46,616 nucleotides of DNA from Caldifarciminota bacterium (lineage in GTDB: Bacteria; Hydrothermota; Tepidihabitantia; SM23-42), in NCBI GenBank assembly GCA_020353055.1, contig CP070686.1, positions 48,188 through 94,803 of the forward strand, in the 5' to 3' direction. The position numbers and the translations under genes were made by a program. This document shows positions 1 to 8,726 of this stretch, piece after piece. The notes under the pieces are model-generated. The model worked only from the letters and a program-made list of their open reading frames with translations. It was not told the DNA's origin and ran no database searches. Numbering within the stretch: position 1 is the stretch's first letter; every line of letters starts with the position of its first letter.

Positions 1-139
1 AGGTAGGTTACTTTTACATTACTCACCCGTTCGCCACTAGCGCTATTCTGTATTGCTACAAAATAGCAACCCGTTCGACTTGCATGTCTAAGACACGCCG
101 CCAGCGTTAGTCCTGAGCCAGGATCAAACCCTCCATTAA
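1..139 (-). rRNA. rrs: 16S ribosomal RNA, 5' end (partial)
   Basis: Read on the minus strand, this is the start of a bacterial 16S gene. It has the GTTTGATCCTGGCTCAG universal site, then AACGCTGGCGGCGTG, ATGCAAGTCGAACGGG and GGCGAACGGGTGAGTAA. The mature 5' end is placed near 139 by counting back from the universal site using E. coli numbering. The gene runs off the left edge, so only about 140 nt is visible. A perfect 9-bp inverted repeat (147-155 with 191-199) lies in the leader before the mature end and may form a processing hairpin. Confidence 0.97.
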
Positions 140-225
140 GAAGGAATTTGAAAATAAGACTCAATGTCCTGGAAAATACTTACGGGGTAAATTTTCAAAG
201 ATCATTTTCTTATCTTAAGCATTTT

Positions 226-253
226 ATTATAACCAAAATGCATAAATTGTCAA
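226..253 (-). promoter_or_regulatory. Consensus rRNA promoter
   Basis: The minus strand reads TTGACA (253-248), a 16-bp spacer, and TATAAT (231-226). Both hexamers match the sigma-70 consensus perfectly. The transcription start should fall near 219, giving an 80-nt leader before mature 16S. The promoter starts only 15 bp after the glgC stop, so rRNA is transcribed independently of the glgC pair. Confidence 0.9.
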
Positions 254-268
254 GAGGTAAGCAAATGC

Positions 269-1528
269 TTATATAGTGCTACCCGAACGCACTATCTTAT
301 GCTTCGCTGAAACCAACTGGGCGTCGGGCATGATTATGCAATTCTTACCGACACTGATGCCGGATGCGACCGTGGCGCCCTTCCCTATAATAGATATACC
401 TTTTGCAAGATGTTTTGGAAATCGCTTATTGGGAAGCGATTCGCCAACTCCGATACGAGCGGAACTGCCCACGTTAACGAGTTTGTCAATTATGCTACTC
501 TGTACAAGAGAACGTGCGCCGATCGTCGTATCATGAAAAATTATTGAGTCGATGATCTCGGCACCCTTGCCCACCGACACCCCTGGTGACAGAACGGAGT
601 TACTTACTTTGCCTTGGATTACGCAACCTCGTGCGATTAGCGAATTCGCGACACTCGATGCACGCGCGATGTAGGTGGATGGGCGGTCACCAACTTCTCC
701 TTTTGCCGCAAGGTTTGTTTTAATATTCCAGTTCTTCACATCAAGACCTGAATCAGGTTGTAGCATATCCATATTCGTCTGCCAGTATGCCTGAATCGTT
801 CCAACATCACGCCAGTAACCGTTAAAGACATAGCCAAAAACGCGCTTCCGTTTCAACAACGGGGGGATAATATCCCGGGCAAAATCAGTGCCGCCCGAAC
901 GCGCGGCCCTATTCAGCATTTCCACCAAACGCGAACGATTGAACAAGTATACACCCATGGAGGCGAGATTAGACTTTGAACTTTTTGGTTTTTCAATCCA
1001 GGAATTGATTCTTCCTTTACCATCTGTTTCTGCAATACCAAAATGCTGAACGTCTTCGGGCGGTACGCGGACCAAACAAATCGTCGCCTCAGCCTGGTGC
1101 TCTCGATGAAAAGTGATCAATTCATTATAATCCATAGAGTATATGTGGTCGCCGGATACTATCAGCACCAATTCCGGGCCGAAGTCATCGATGAATCCAA
1201 TGTTTTGATATATGGCATCTGAGGTACCCTTATACCAGTCCGATATCTCCTCGCCGGTTTTTGGCGGCAGTATTTCGACGAGTCTTGTGCGCCCGAACAG
1301 ATCCCAAGGCCGACCTCCGTCGAGATGTTCCATCAGCGATAATGGTTTATATTGAGTGAGCACGCCGACGACATCAATGTGGGAGTTGGCGATATTACTC
1401 AGTGTAAAATCGATGATCCTGTAGATGGCACCAAAGGGGAGCGCGGGCTTTGCACGTTTGCTCACCAGGATATTCAACCGTGACCCCATACCCCCAGCAA
1501 GCAGCATCGCGATCAAGTCTTTCGTCAT
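269..1528 (-). CDS. glgC: Glucose-1-phosphate adenylyltransferase (ADP-glucose pyrophosphorylase), catalytic-type
   Basis: This enzyme makes ADP-glucose from glucose-1-phosphate and ATP for glycogen synthesis in the cytoplasm. The 419-aa protein has an N-terminal nucleotidyltransferase domain with an intact GGMGSR loop (12-17), KRAKPAL (24-30), GTSDAIYQN, GDH (126-128), IEKP (188-191) and WRDVGT (239-244). A left-handed beta-helix follows from about residue 290. An in-frame start 27 nt further upstream is possible. The ATG at 1528 is preferred because it forms an ATGA overlap with the stop of the upstream paralogue and puts the typical LLAGG motif near the N-terminus. The two genes are therefore translationally coupled and probably encode one hetero-oligomer. 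Confidence 0.93.
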   Translation of the reverse strand: MTKDLIAMLLAGGMGSRLNILVSKRAKPALPFGAIYRIIDFTLSNIANSHIDVVGVLTQYKPLSLMEHLDGGRPWDLFGRTRLVEILPPKTGEEISDWYKGTSDAIYQNIGFIDDFGPELVLIVSGDHIYSMDYNELITFHREHQAEATICLVRVPPEDVQHFGIAETDGKGRINSWIEKPKSSKSNLASMGVYLFNRSRLVEMLNRAARSGGTDFARDIIPPLLKRKRVFGYVFNGYWRDVGTIQAYWQTNMDMLQPDSGLDVKNWNIKTNLAAKGEVGDRPSTYIARASSVANSLIARGCVIQGKVSNSVLSPGVSVGKGAEIIDSIIFHDTTIGARSLVQSSIIDKLVNVGSSARIGVGESLPNKRFPKHLAKGISIIGKGATVASGISVGKNCIIMPDAQLVSAKHKIVRSGSTI

Positions 1529-2763
1529 CGAAGGGTACTCCCTGGTTGAACACATTCTACAGTGATCCGCCCCGAGGAATAGATCGCCGTATTGGCGCCG
1601 ATTGTTGTTTTATTAGGAACCACTGTGTTTCTACCCAGCACTGTAATTCCAGAATGCAGAAGATCGCCGAATTCACCAGATTTTGTTTCCCGACCAAAAC
1701 CGCCGACCATACATCCTTCGCCGATCCTGGAGTCTTTATCACAGATCACCTTATTGAGTTTTGTGTTTCTACCGATAATCGTATCATGGAAAACTATCGA
1801 ATCAACTACTTCGGAATCATTAGCAACAGCGACACCGGGTGAAAGAATCGAATTCCTGACCTTACCCTCAATAATACAACCCTCACTGACCACCGAGTTT
1901 ATCACATCGCCGTTTATGTATGCTGGTAAACGGTCTGCGCGCGCACACCTCTCAAGAAGGTTTGTCCTCACCTGCCAGTCCTTCAAAGCAACCTTCCCGT
2001 TTATAATATTCATATTTGTCTTGTAGTACGAATCTACTGTCCGCGCATACGCCCAATAACCATCATGTTTGTACCCGAACACGCGGGCACTTGATACAAT
2101 CTTGGGTATGATATCGCTCCCGAATTCGTGGGATCTTTCCTTCGCATTCTTTTTAAGAACGTCGATAAGAAAATCACGGTTGAAAAGATAGAGGGTCATC
2201 GACACCCAATCCGAAGGCGGCTCGTTTGGTTTCTCCTGATAATCACGTAATATGCCATTACGGCTTATCACACCATAGCCGAACCGCGAAGACCTGCTCT
2301 TCTTCCGTGTAAATGATATTGTAGCATCTGCCCCTTTCTCAATATGAAATTCAATGAAAGGGCGGTAATCCATCCGGTAGATATGGTCTGCCGAAGCGAT
2401 CAAGACATGCTGCGGATCGAAACTCTCAATATACGAAATATTCTGATATACGGCATCCGCGGTTCCCTGGTACCAATCAGATGCCTTGAACCCGCGGTAC
2501 GGAGGGAGTATCCGTATACTACGTGAACGGCCAACAAAATCCCAGTGCTCACCAGTACCGATGTGTCGTACCAGAGCGTAAGGCCTGTATTGGGACAGAA
2601 CACCAACGTTGCTAATCCCACTGTGCATCAGATTACTAAGCACGAAATCAATGATACGGTAAGTGGCAAATACGGGCAACGCTGATTTGGGTCTCTGTTC
2701 AGTGAGGCAGAGCAACTCATCGACCCTGCCGCCAGCAAGTACCATAGCAAGGACGCTACTCAT
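1525..2763 (-). CDS. GlgC paralogue with degenerate active site (GlgD-like regulatory subunit)
   Basis: This 412-aa protein aligns with GlgC end to end, with the nucleotidyltransferase fold followed by a beta-helix. Key catalytic positions are lost. The GGxGxR loop reads GGRVDELL (11-18), lacking the second Gly and the Arg. WRDVGT is replaced by WAYART (237-242), and GDH by ADH (125-127). QEKP (176-179) is retained. In Bacillus-type systems GlgD is a non-catalytic partner that modulates GlgC, and the same role is inferred here. It is the first gene of the operon. Its ATG sits 5 nt after a perfect -10 box, with no room for a Shine-Dalgarno, so the mRNA is predicted to be leaderless. Confidence 0.85.
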   Translation of the reverse strand: MSSVLAMVLAGGRVDELLCLTEQRPKSALPVFATYRIIDFVLSNLMHSGISNVGVLSQYRPYALVRHIGTGEHWDFVGRSRSIRILPPYRGFKASDWYQGTADAVYQNISYIESFDPQHVLIASADHIYRMDYRPFIEFHIEKGADATISFTRKKSRSSRFGYGVISRNGILRDYQEKPNEPPSDWVSMTLYLFNRDFLIDVLKKNAKERSHEFGSDIIPKIVSSARVFGYKHDGYWAYARTVDSYYKTNMNIINGKVALKDWQVRTNLLERCARADRLPAYINGDVINSVVSEGCIIEGKVRNSILSPGVAVANDSEVVDSIVFHDTIIGRNTKLNKVICDKDSRIGEGCMVGGFGRETKSGEFGDLLHSGITVLGRNTVVPNKTTIGANTAIYSSGRITVECVQPGSTLR

Positions 2764-2768
2764 GTTTC

Positions 2769-2796
2769 ATTATAGGAGGAAAGCACTGGATGTCAA
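2769..2796 (-). promoter_or_regulatory. Promoter of the glgC pair (leaderless type)
   Basis: Minus strand: TTGACA (2796-2791), 16-bp spacer, TATAAT (2774-2769), 5 nt, then ATG (2763-2761). The expected transcription start coincides with the A of the start codon. Confidence 0.88.
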
Positions 2797-3113
2797 TAAG
2801 ACAACCATTAGCGTAAAGGCTACGTCCACTCGCAAGGGTAACGAGGCCCGTATCGTTTGGTTCGTTAATTTCGCTATTCCCGTCACTATCGTTAATTACG
2901 CCAGTTCCGCTAATACCATTTTCGTCTGTTTTGGTAATTTGAATTTTGATGTTCGAATTTGTCCCGTTCCCGGGATAGAGGAACGAAGATTCTCGCACAT
3001 ATAATCAAATCGAAGATTTGAATATTTGCGGAATTTAGCATTTAGTATTTGGAATTTCGTGCTTGCTTTCAGCCAAAGGGCATTGTCCCGATGGACGTTA
3101 CCGTTCTCTAATA
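2797..3113. repeat. Intergenic degenerate repeat region
   Basis: This divergent gap between the glgC pair and the EamA gene has no credible gene. From about 2825 to 2935 the minus strand carries AACG-centred units spaced 6-9 nt (ATTAACGATAGTGACG, GAAATTAACGAACC). From about 3000 to 3058 there are AT-rich TTTGAATATTTGCGGAATTT-type units. Both families recur in other gaps of the window. The ORFs that cross this region look like repeat translations. Confidence 0.6.
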
Positions 3114-3141
3114 TTGACACCAGTTTTTATAGGATTATTGT
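3114..3141 (+). promoter_or_regulatory. Promoter of the EamA gene (leaderless type)
   Basis: TTGACA (3114-3119), 16-bp spacer, TATTGT (3136-3141), 5 nt, then ATG at 3147. No Shine-Dalgarno precedes the ATG. The promoter decides the start codon, because an ATG-initiated extension to 3063 would begin upstream of the promoter. Confidence 0.75.
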
Positions 3142-3146
3142 CACAT

Positions 3147-4049
3147 ATGCCGGATCAAAGAAAAGCCTATGTATATGCTGCATTAGTGGTGCTGATGTGG
3201 TCGACCGCAGCTTCAGCATTCAAGGTTTCCTTGAGATACATGGATTACGCGCAACTCCTTTTTTTCGCGGCCACCGTTTCAATGGTTACTTTGTTCACGA
3301 TACTTTTGAGGCAGAAGAAGTTCCGCCTGCTCCGCAGATGCACACTGAAAGATTTTGTATACTCGTTACTCCTCGGTTTTCTAAATCCATTTCTCTATTA
3401 CTTTATTCTGCTCAAGGCATATTCGCTACTCCCCGCACAGCAAGCCGTGGCACTCAACTATACTTGGGCTATTCAACTGGTCTTATTATCGATACCGCTG
3501 CTCCACCAGAGCATAAGAGCAAGGAGCATACTCGCCGTCATCATAAGCTATCTCGGCGTGGTGATCATAGCAACCCGCGGCGCTATCTCCGAATTTCATA
3601 TTTTCAACATTAGCGGCATCCTCCTTGCTCTTGGCAGTGCAGTCATCTGGGCGCTCTTCTGGATATACAATATCAGGGACCAACGCGATGAAGTTGTAAA
3701 ACTCTTTTTGAATTTCGTCTTTGGTTTTGCCTTCATACTCATCTACATGATATTCACCGGAAGATTGACCACTCCAAACTTACCGGGATTTCTTGGTGCT
3801 TTGTATGTCGGCATTTTTGAGATGGGCATCACATTCGTCCTGTGGTTAAAAGCCCTCCGGCTATCGAGAACGACTGCTCAGGTCAGCAACCTCATCTATC
3901 TTACGCCGTTCTTCGCCCTCGTGTTCATCAACATCATCGTTGGAGAAAAAATTCTCGTTTCAACCGTGATCGGACTTATCTTCATCGTGAGCGGAATTCT
4001 ATTCCAAAAATATCCGCACTGGAAGATCCCGCTTTCAAGATACATGTAA
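3147..4049 (+). CDS. EamA/DMT-family transporter
   Basis: This is an inner-membrane protein of 300 aa with about ten hydrophobic helices arranged as two EamA repeats, as in drug/metabolite transporters such as RhaT or YdcZ relatives. The first half opens with AYVYAALVVLMWSTAASAF, a typical EamA helix 1. The second repeat begins around residue 150 (GILLALGSAVIWALFWIY). Substrate cannot be read from the sequence. The start is the ATG directly behind the leaderless promoter. The preceding 28 codons of open frame are repeat-derived and lie upstream of the predicted transcription start. Confidence 0.88.
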   Translation: MPDQRKAYVYAALVVLMWSTAASAFKVSLRYMDYAQLLFFAATVSMVTLFTILLRQKKFRLLRRCTLKDFVYSLLLGFLNPFLYYFILLKAYSLLPAQQAVALNYTWAIQLVLLSIPLLHQSIRARSILAVIISYLGVVIIATRGAISEFHIFNISGILLALGSAVIWALFWIYNIRDQRDEVVKLFLNFVFGFAFILIYMIFTGRLTTPNLPGFLGALYVGIFEMGITFVLWLKALRLSRTTAQVSNLIYLTPFFALVFINIIVGEKILVSTVIGLIFIVSGILFQKYPHWKIPLSRYM

Positions 4050-4111
4050 GTGATATCTGCTACATTTAAGGCATATCTCCAGGCAATGATAATGTTCTCA
4101 TTGTACAACCA

Positions 4112-4139
4112 TTGACAAACAACGCCCTACCGTTAACAT
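4112..4139 (+). promoter_or_regulatory. Promoter of the DUF1028 gene
   Basis: TTGACA (4112-4117), 16-bp spacer, TAACAT (4134-4139). Transcription should start near 4146, almost on top of the AGGAGG (4145-4150) that serves the ATG at 4155. The leader is therefore only about 9 nt. Confidence 0.7.
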
Positions 4140-4154
4140 TATCCAGGAGGTCAT

Positions 4155-5192
4155 ATGGTAAGTGTGATAATGTTAATAGTCTGTTTATCCGGTTACGGGA
4201 CGTTTTCGATCGTAGCAATGGATCCGGAAACGGATGAATACGGTGTCGCCGTGGCATCGAGAGTGCTCGACGTAGGATACATCGTGCCATGGGTTAAAGC
4301 CGATGTAGGGGCAGTAGCCACACAAGCTTATTCGAATCCCTATTTTGGACCGTGGGCACTGGAAGAGCTATCCAAAGCAAAATCAGCAGATGAAGCAATG
4401 CGTGCCGTTCTCGCAAAGGATACAATGCCCGAAGATCGTCAAATAGGCATCGTTGACAGAAACGGTCAATCCGCCTCGCACACCGGGAACAATACAACGG
4501 CATGGGCCGGGCATCGGAACGGGCCCAACGTTGCCGTTCAGGGCAACATACTGACCGGACCCGAGGTCGTAGACAGCATGCTCGCGGTATTCACGCGTAC
4601 CGAAGGACCGCTCGCCGAACGCATGCTTTCGGCCCTTGAAGCGGGAGATAACGCAGGCGGTGACAGCCGGGGCAAGCAATCTGCTTCAATAGTAGTCATG
4701 ACAAAACGCGGCGGCTACCTGGGTGTTGATGACCGACTGGTAGACCTGAAGGTCATTGACAATCCGGAACCGGTGCAGGAACTTCGCCGTCAATACGAGT
4801 TGTGGCAGTACGCCTTCATGGCGCCGGCATATTTGAGGCTTGCCGGCGAGCAAAAGGAAAAAGAAAATACATTCCTAAAGAAGACTTATTCACTTCTTAC
4901 CAAAGCATTACAGAGCGACCTGGAATCACCCGAGGTATACAATAGTCTTGCCTGGGAATTTGCCTTACTCAAGAAATATCCTGAAGAAACGCTTCAGGCC
5001 GCAAAAAAAGCCCATGCCCTGGCGCCTGATGACGCCAACATAATGGACACCGTGGCCGAAGCCTACTACGCCGCCGGCAAGTACGAAGAAGCGGTCAAGT
5101 GGGAAACGAACGCGCTGCAAATCGAACCCGAGAACGCATTTTTTCTCGGACAGTTAGAGAAATATAAGAACGCACTATCCGAAAGGAAATAA
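4155..5192 (+). CDS. DUF1028 protein with C-terminal TPR repeats
   Basis: Residues about 15-225 match the DUF1028 family, which has an Ntn-hydrolase-like fold: TFSIVAMDPETDEYGVAVAS, VGAVATQAYSNP, RQIGIVDRNGQ, QGNIL, AGGDSRG. The remaining 120 residues contain TPR-like helices (EVYNSLAWEFALLKKYPEETL, AEAYYAAGKYEEAVKWETNAL). Activity of the family is unproven; hydrolase function is suggested only by fold. A short hydrophobic start (MVSVIMLIVCLSGYG) could be an export signal, but in this family that stretch runs straight into the first beta strand. AGGAGG supports the ATG. The gene lies 38 nt before the phosphatase-superfamily gene and may be cotranscribed with it. Confidence 0.87.
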   Translation: MVSVIMLIVCLSGYGTFSIVAMDPETDEYGVAVASRVLDVGYIVPWVKADVGAVATQAYSNPYFGPWALEELSKAKSADEAMRAVLAKDTMPEDRQIGIVDRNGQSASHTGNNTTAWAGHRNGPNVAVQGNILTGPEVVDSMLAVFTRTEGPLAERMLSALEAGDNAGGDSRGKQSASIVVMTKRGGYLGVDDRLVDLKVIDNPEPVQELRRQYELWQYAFMAPAYLRLAGEQKEKENTFLKKTYSLLTKALQSDLESPEVYNSLAWEFALLKKYPEETLQAAKKAHALAPDDANIMDTVAEAYYAAGKYEEAVKWETNALQIEPENAFFLGQLEKYKNALSERK

Positions 5193-5230
5193 CAGGAGCG
5201 AATATCAGACATTTTCGAAATAGATAACCT

Positions 5231-6394
5231 GTGCCCAGAATGCATTTGCCTAACTACAATGATGGCAGCATTGTCAATCTGATGAGCTCGATTTTGGCCG
5301 CCTATGGCGAAGAATCCACATACAAGCCTCTAAGAAATGTAAACATCGAAAATCTGAAACGGTCGACGAACATCGTTCTCTTGGTTATTGATGGACTAGG
5401 CCATGAATTCCTAAAGCGTCATATAAGCAGTAGTTTATCGGGATATCCATGCCATAGAATCACCTCGGTCTTTCCTCCGACAACCGCCACCGCAATAACC
5501 ACTTTTTCGACCGGATTGGCTCCCCAGCAGCATGCGATCACGGGTTGGTTTGTGTACCTCAAAGAAGTGGGTTCAGTTGTTAAAATATTACCATTCGTTC
5601 CGCGACATGGCGGCAGCACTTTGAGTTTGGCAAATATAGAGATGCATCAAATACTGAAATGTGATCCCATCTCATCCAGAATACGCGAAGATAACTTCTA
5701 TATCACCCCTTATTATCTCTATGAGTCTTCTTACCGGCGAGCAACTTCGAAGGGTGCAGAAGTGGTAACCTATGATTCACTGTCAGATTGTTTTACCAAG
5801 ATCACGCAAATTGTGAGAGTCGGTGACCAAAAGAAATTTCTGAATGTTTACTGGCCGGAATTCGACTCAATTTGTCATAGCTTCGGCACTGAAAGCCCCG
5901 AGGCATTGGCACACTTCAGAGAATTGGAGCAGAATATCGACAACCTCATCCGTGCCCTCAAATGCTCAAAAACCACCCTGCTGATAACTTCGGACCACGG
6001 ACTAACGGACACGAACCCGGAACACTTCATAAATCTCAACGAACATCCAGATCTCAGAGACACCCTTTCATTACCGCTATGCGGTGAACCGCGGGTCGCT
6101 TACTGCTATGTCCGCCCGTCACGGGTCAACAGCTTTCGTCACTACGTCAATACGAAACTTTCGCGGTATTGCACCCTGTGCAGCAGTCATGAACTGATCA
6201 AGAAGCACTTATTTGGTCTTTTCAGACCAAGCACGGAATTATCCGACCGCGTTGGCGATTATATCCTTATGATGAAAGATAAATACATTATTAAGGATTT
6301 TGTGTTGGGTGAAAACGAACACTTTCTCAAGGCGAATCACGGAGGAGTGAGTAAGGAAGAAATGTACGTGCCCTTGTTCACCGTCTCCTGTTAA
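5231..6394 (+). CDS. Alkaline-phosphatase-superfamily hydrolase (type I phosphodiesterase/nucleotide pyrophosphatase)
   Basis: This 387-aa protein has metal-site and nucleophile motifs of the superfamily. LLVIDGLGHE (about 52-61) supplies the first Asp. FPPTTATAITT supplies a Thr nucleophile candidate. YWPEFDSICHSFG, TSDHGLTD and NHGGVSKEEMYVPL supply further Asp/His ligands. The family cleaves phosphodiesters or phosphomonoesters, and the substrate here is unknown. No signal peptide is evident. The start is uncertain: a GTG at 5231 or an ATG three codons later, neither with a clear Shine-Dalgarno. Confidence 0.86.
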   Translation: MPRMHLPNYNDGSIVNLMSSILAAYGEESTYKPLRNVNIENLKRSTNIVLLVIDGLGHEFLKRHISSSLSGYPCHRITSVFPPTTATAITTFSTGLAPQQHAITGWFVYLKEVGSVVKILPFVPRHGGSTLSLANIEMHQILKCDPISSRIREDNFYITPYYLYESSYRRATSKGAEVVTYDSLSDCFTKITQIVRVGDQKKFLNVYWPEFDSICHSFGTESPEALAHFRELEQNIDNLIRALKCSKTTLLITSDHGLTDTNPEHFINLNEHPDLRDTLSLPLCGEPRVAYCYVRPSRVNSFRHYVNTKLSRYCTLCSSHELIKKHLFGLFRPSTELSDRVGDYILMMKDKYIIKDFVLGENEHFLKANHGGVSKEEMYVPLFTVSC

Positions 6395-6547
6395 CCCACC
6401 ATACCTGAGTTTTGATTTTATTGTTTCAGCAATTGAGGAAACTGCGGCATGACATCATCGGATGGGTGAAATCTCCGCTATGCACAAAGTTTGCCGGACA
6501 AGATATACCGCAATCCTGATTGCTGAATGGATATCCCTACCGCGGCT

Positions 6548-8479
6548 TTAGTCTACGACGATGACCTTCCTTGCGATGTCTTCCCGGTCGGTTTTCAACC
6601 GGCAGAAATAAACCCCGGCACGCAGTCCGTTGATCACGATTTCGTGGCTACCAGGAGTGCGATCCCCCCCATTGATCTCACTGACCAACCTGCCGCCGAC
6701 GTCATAGACAAATATCTTCACTTCCGTGCTACGGTTAAGAGTTACGTTCAGAACCGGTTTCCGCGACGGATTGGTAACGAATGAGAACCCACTGTACGGT
6801 GTTGTTGTCGTCAATTCGTCCACACCAACAAACACCTGGCATGTCTTCAGCAGCCACAGGTTCGGGTCGACCTCTATCGAGGTTACGGAATCAGGAAGCG
6901 TTATCGAGTAATTCTGCGGAGCTGTACTGACAGGTACCGTAACAGTAGTATCAGAGCCAGAAACGTGAAGCGTTATCTCGACAGGCATGTGAAAGACCGG
7001 TGCGTTATTCTGAAGCTGATGTATCAATATGTTGGTCTCGTAATCATTACCGTCTGGCTCGCATTCCCAGAAAACGCGATACTCGGGATGTCCCTGACCA
7101 TAGACCCATTCATCGAAGAACCAGGTCAGGTCTTTCCCATACATAAAGGAGAAGACCGCGTTCAAATCTTCAGTACTGGCGTTACCATATTCAAACGAAT
7201 CCCGGTACGCGGCGATCGCATGATAGTATGCATCCTGATCGAGGTAACGCAGCATGTGCATTACCCACGACGCCTTGCAGTACGTATACCCGTAATCGAA
7301 TAACTCGCTCAGCGGCGGGTCATAGAGCGGATGGCGCCACTGCTGGTCTGACTGGAAGTAATTCTGAGCGCGACTGGCCATTAGACTCAAGAAGTCATTG
7401 TGCCCGAACCGATACCAGATGTAGTTTGCATCGCTGTAGGTTGCATAGCCCTCGTTGAGCCAGATGTCCCGGAAATCGACACAGGTAACCATATCGCCCC
7501 ACCACATATGCGCCAGTTCGTGGGCCATGCCCCTCTCTGATTGATTCAGCAACCATGTGCGGTGGATTGTGGAAAGTTCCTGATGTTCCATACCACCCCA
7601 GGCATACGGATACACCACGTCCTGACCGTACCGATCGAAAGGATAGGCTCCGTAGAGCGAATCGAAGATATACATGGCATCGGGCAAGTATTGGAATGAC
7701 ACAACTGAGAAAGCCGAATCTTCCGGCCACATGAAATGTCTTATCTCCACCGTATCACCCGAGTTGCTGTAGAACCAATCTGACCACTCTGCATAATTGG
7801 AAACGCCGAAATGCATGAGGTATGTGGTAACCGGGTAATCCTCCTGCCATGTGTATGTCTTCGTGTTGTTCGGATTATTGACAACACCGGTGAGCTCACC
7901 ATTGGCACAAACCACAAAGGTATCAGGTACTGTTACAGACATTATACAACCATAGTCGGCCTTGTCATACGGCTCATCATAACACGGCATCCAGCGCCGG
8001 GCATCCCACGGTTCACCAAGAGTATACGCCAGGGCGTGCAGCGTATTCGTGTTATAGTTTCTCGGATAATAGACGAATCCGGTCTGCGAATAGGTAACAC
8101 TCCATGAACCGTGATAACCCACCATAATATCGAACGAATCGTTCATGTTGTAGGTCTGGGGCAGGTTTATGACCAGGGACTCTCCCGCCGCAGAAAAGGT
8201 GGCAGCAACACCATCAACCAAGACCGAATCAATAGAAAGCGTGTACGAGTGCAAGACCGTTGTGCTAAGACCATCCTCTGTGCTCCGGCACGAAATCTTG
8301 TTAACTCCCTGGATGCTGCGCTCGGTCATGGGAACGACGACATCGAGATCGTATTTGAGCACATTGTATGCATGGGTGGATTCGGCACGTGAAAATTGTC
8401 GATATGCTTCAGGACGGAAACACTTTGCCTCAATGTTCTCGCTATTCCACTGGGCAATAAAAAAGAACAAAAAGACCAT
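6548..8479 (-). CDS. Secreted M1-family metallopeptidase with C-terminal sorting-like domain
   Basis: This is an exported zinc aminopeptidase-type enzyme of 643 aa. The first 18 residues are a hydrophobic signal (MVFLFFFIAQ). The exopeptidase-like motif GGMEHQ (295-300), HELAH (320-324) and the distal Glu in NEGYATY (E343) give a complete M1 active site. A beta-rich tail from about residue 560 (NPSRKPVLNVTL, VKIFVYDVGGRLV, LRAGVYFCRLKT) resembles the FlgD-like/type IX secretion C-terminal domain. Substrate is probably extracellular peptides. AAGGAGG lies just upstream of the ATG. The gene is monocistronic, with its own promoter. Confidence 0.92.
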   Translation of the reverse strand: MVFLFFFIAQWNSENIEAKCFRPEAYRQFSRAESTHAYNVLKYDLDVVVPMTERSIQGVNKISCRSTEDGLSTTVLHSYTLSIDSVLVDGVAATFSAAGESLVINLPQTYNMNDSFDIMVGYHGSWSVTYSQTGFVYYPRNYNTNTLHALAYTLGEPWDARRWMPCYDEPYDKADYGCIMSVTVPDTFVVCANGELTGVVNNPNNTKTYTWQEDYPVTTYLMHFGVSNYAEWSDWFYSNSGDTVEIRHFMWPEDSAFSVVSFQYLPDAMYIFDSLYGAYPFDRYGQDVVYPYAWGGMEHQELSTIHRTWLLNQSERGMAHELAHMWWGDMVTCVDFRDIWLNEGYATYSDANYIWYRFGHNDFLSLMASRAQNYFQSDQQWRHPLYDPPLSELFDYGYTYCKASWVMHMLRYLDQDAYYHAIAAYRDSFEYGNASTEDLNAVFSFMYGKDLTWFFDEWVYGQGHPEYRVFWECEPDGNDYETNILIHQLQNNAPVFHMPVEITLHVSGSDTTVTVPVSTAPQNYSITLPDSVTSIEVDPNLWLLKTCQVFVGVDELTTTTPYSGFSFVTNPSRKPVLNVTLNRSTEVKIFVYDVGGRLVSEINGGDRTPGSHEIVINGLRAGVYFCRLKTDREDIARKVIVVD

Positions 8480-8526
8480 AAATCCTCCTTATATTGATCC
8501 ACAAAAAAGACCGATTATACAGGAAC

Positions 8527-8554
8527 AGTATATAGAGCGTCCCTCTCATGTCAA
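8527..8554 (-). promoter_or_regulatory. Promoter of the M1 peptidase gene
   Basis: Minus strand: TTGACA (8554-8549), 16-bp spacer, TATACT (8532-8527). The predicted start near 8520 gives a leader of about 40 nt that contains the Shine-Dalgarno. Confidence 0.78.
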
Positions 8555-8726
8555 CACACATAAGGACGGCCTGATCTGCTTGCATGTAAAGTGAAACCTT
8601 TCGGTTGTTCATGCGTATTAGATATAAATGGTTCTCTTGCCCACACGGCAACGCCCGAAATTTCAAGAGGCAGGAGATATCCTTATTTCGCTATTTATAC
8701 AGTAATGAAAGGTCCAGGGAGGTTCA

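Noticed and set aside
1592-2026. 144-aa ORF on the plus strand
   Set aside because: It lies entirely antisense to the GlgC paralogue, whose frame has clear family motifs.
2825-2935. Possible CRISPR array in the repeat-rich gap
   Set aside because: Units are 6-9 nt and degenerate, with no conserved 25-40 nt repeat and no spacers; no cas genes.
3063-3146. Extended N-terminus of the EamA protein
   Set aside because: It lies upstream of and across the promoter and its sequence is unlike an EamA N-terminus.
5216-5233. Leaderless start for the phosphatase-superfamily gene
   Set aside because: A TAGATA lies 4 nt before the GTG, but no -35 box is present; cotranscription with the DUF1028 gene is more likely.
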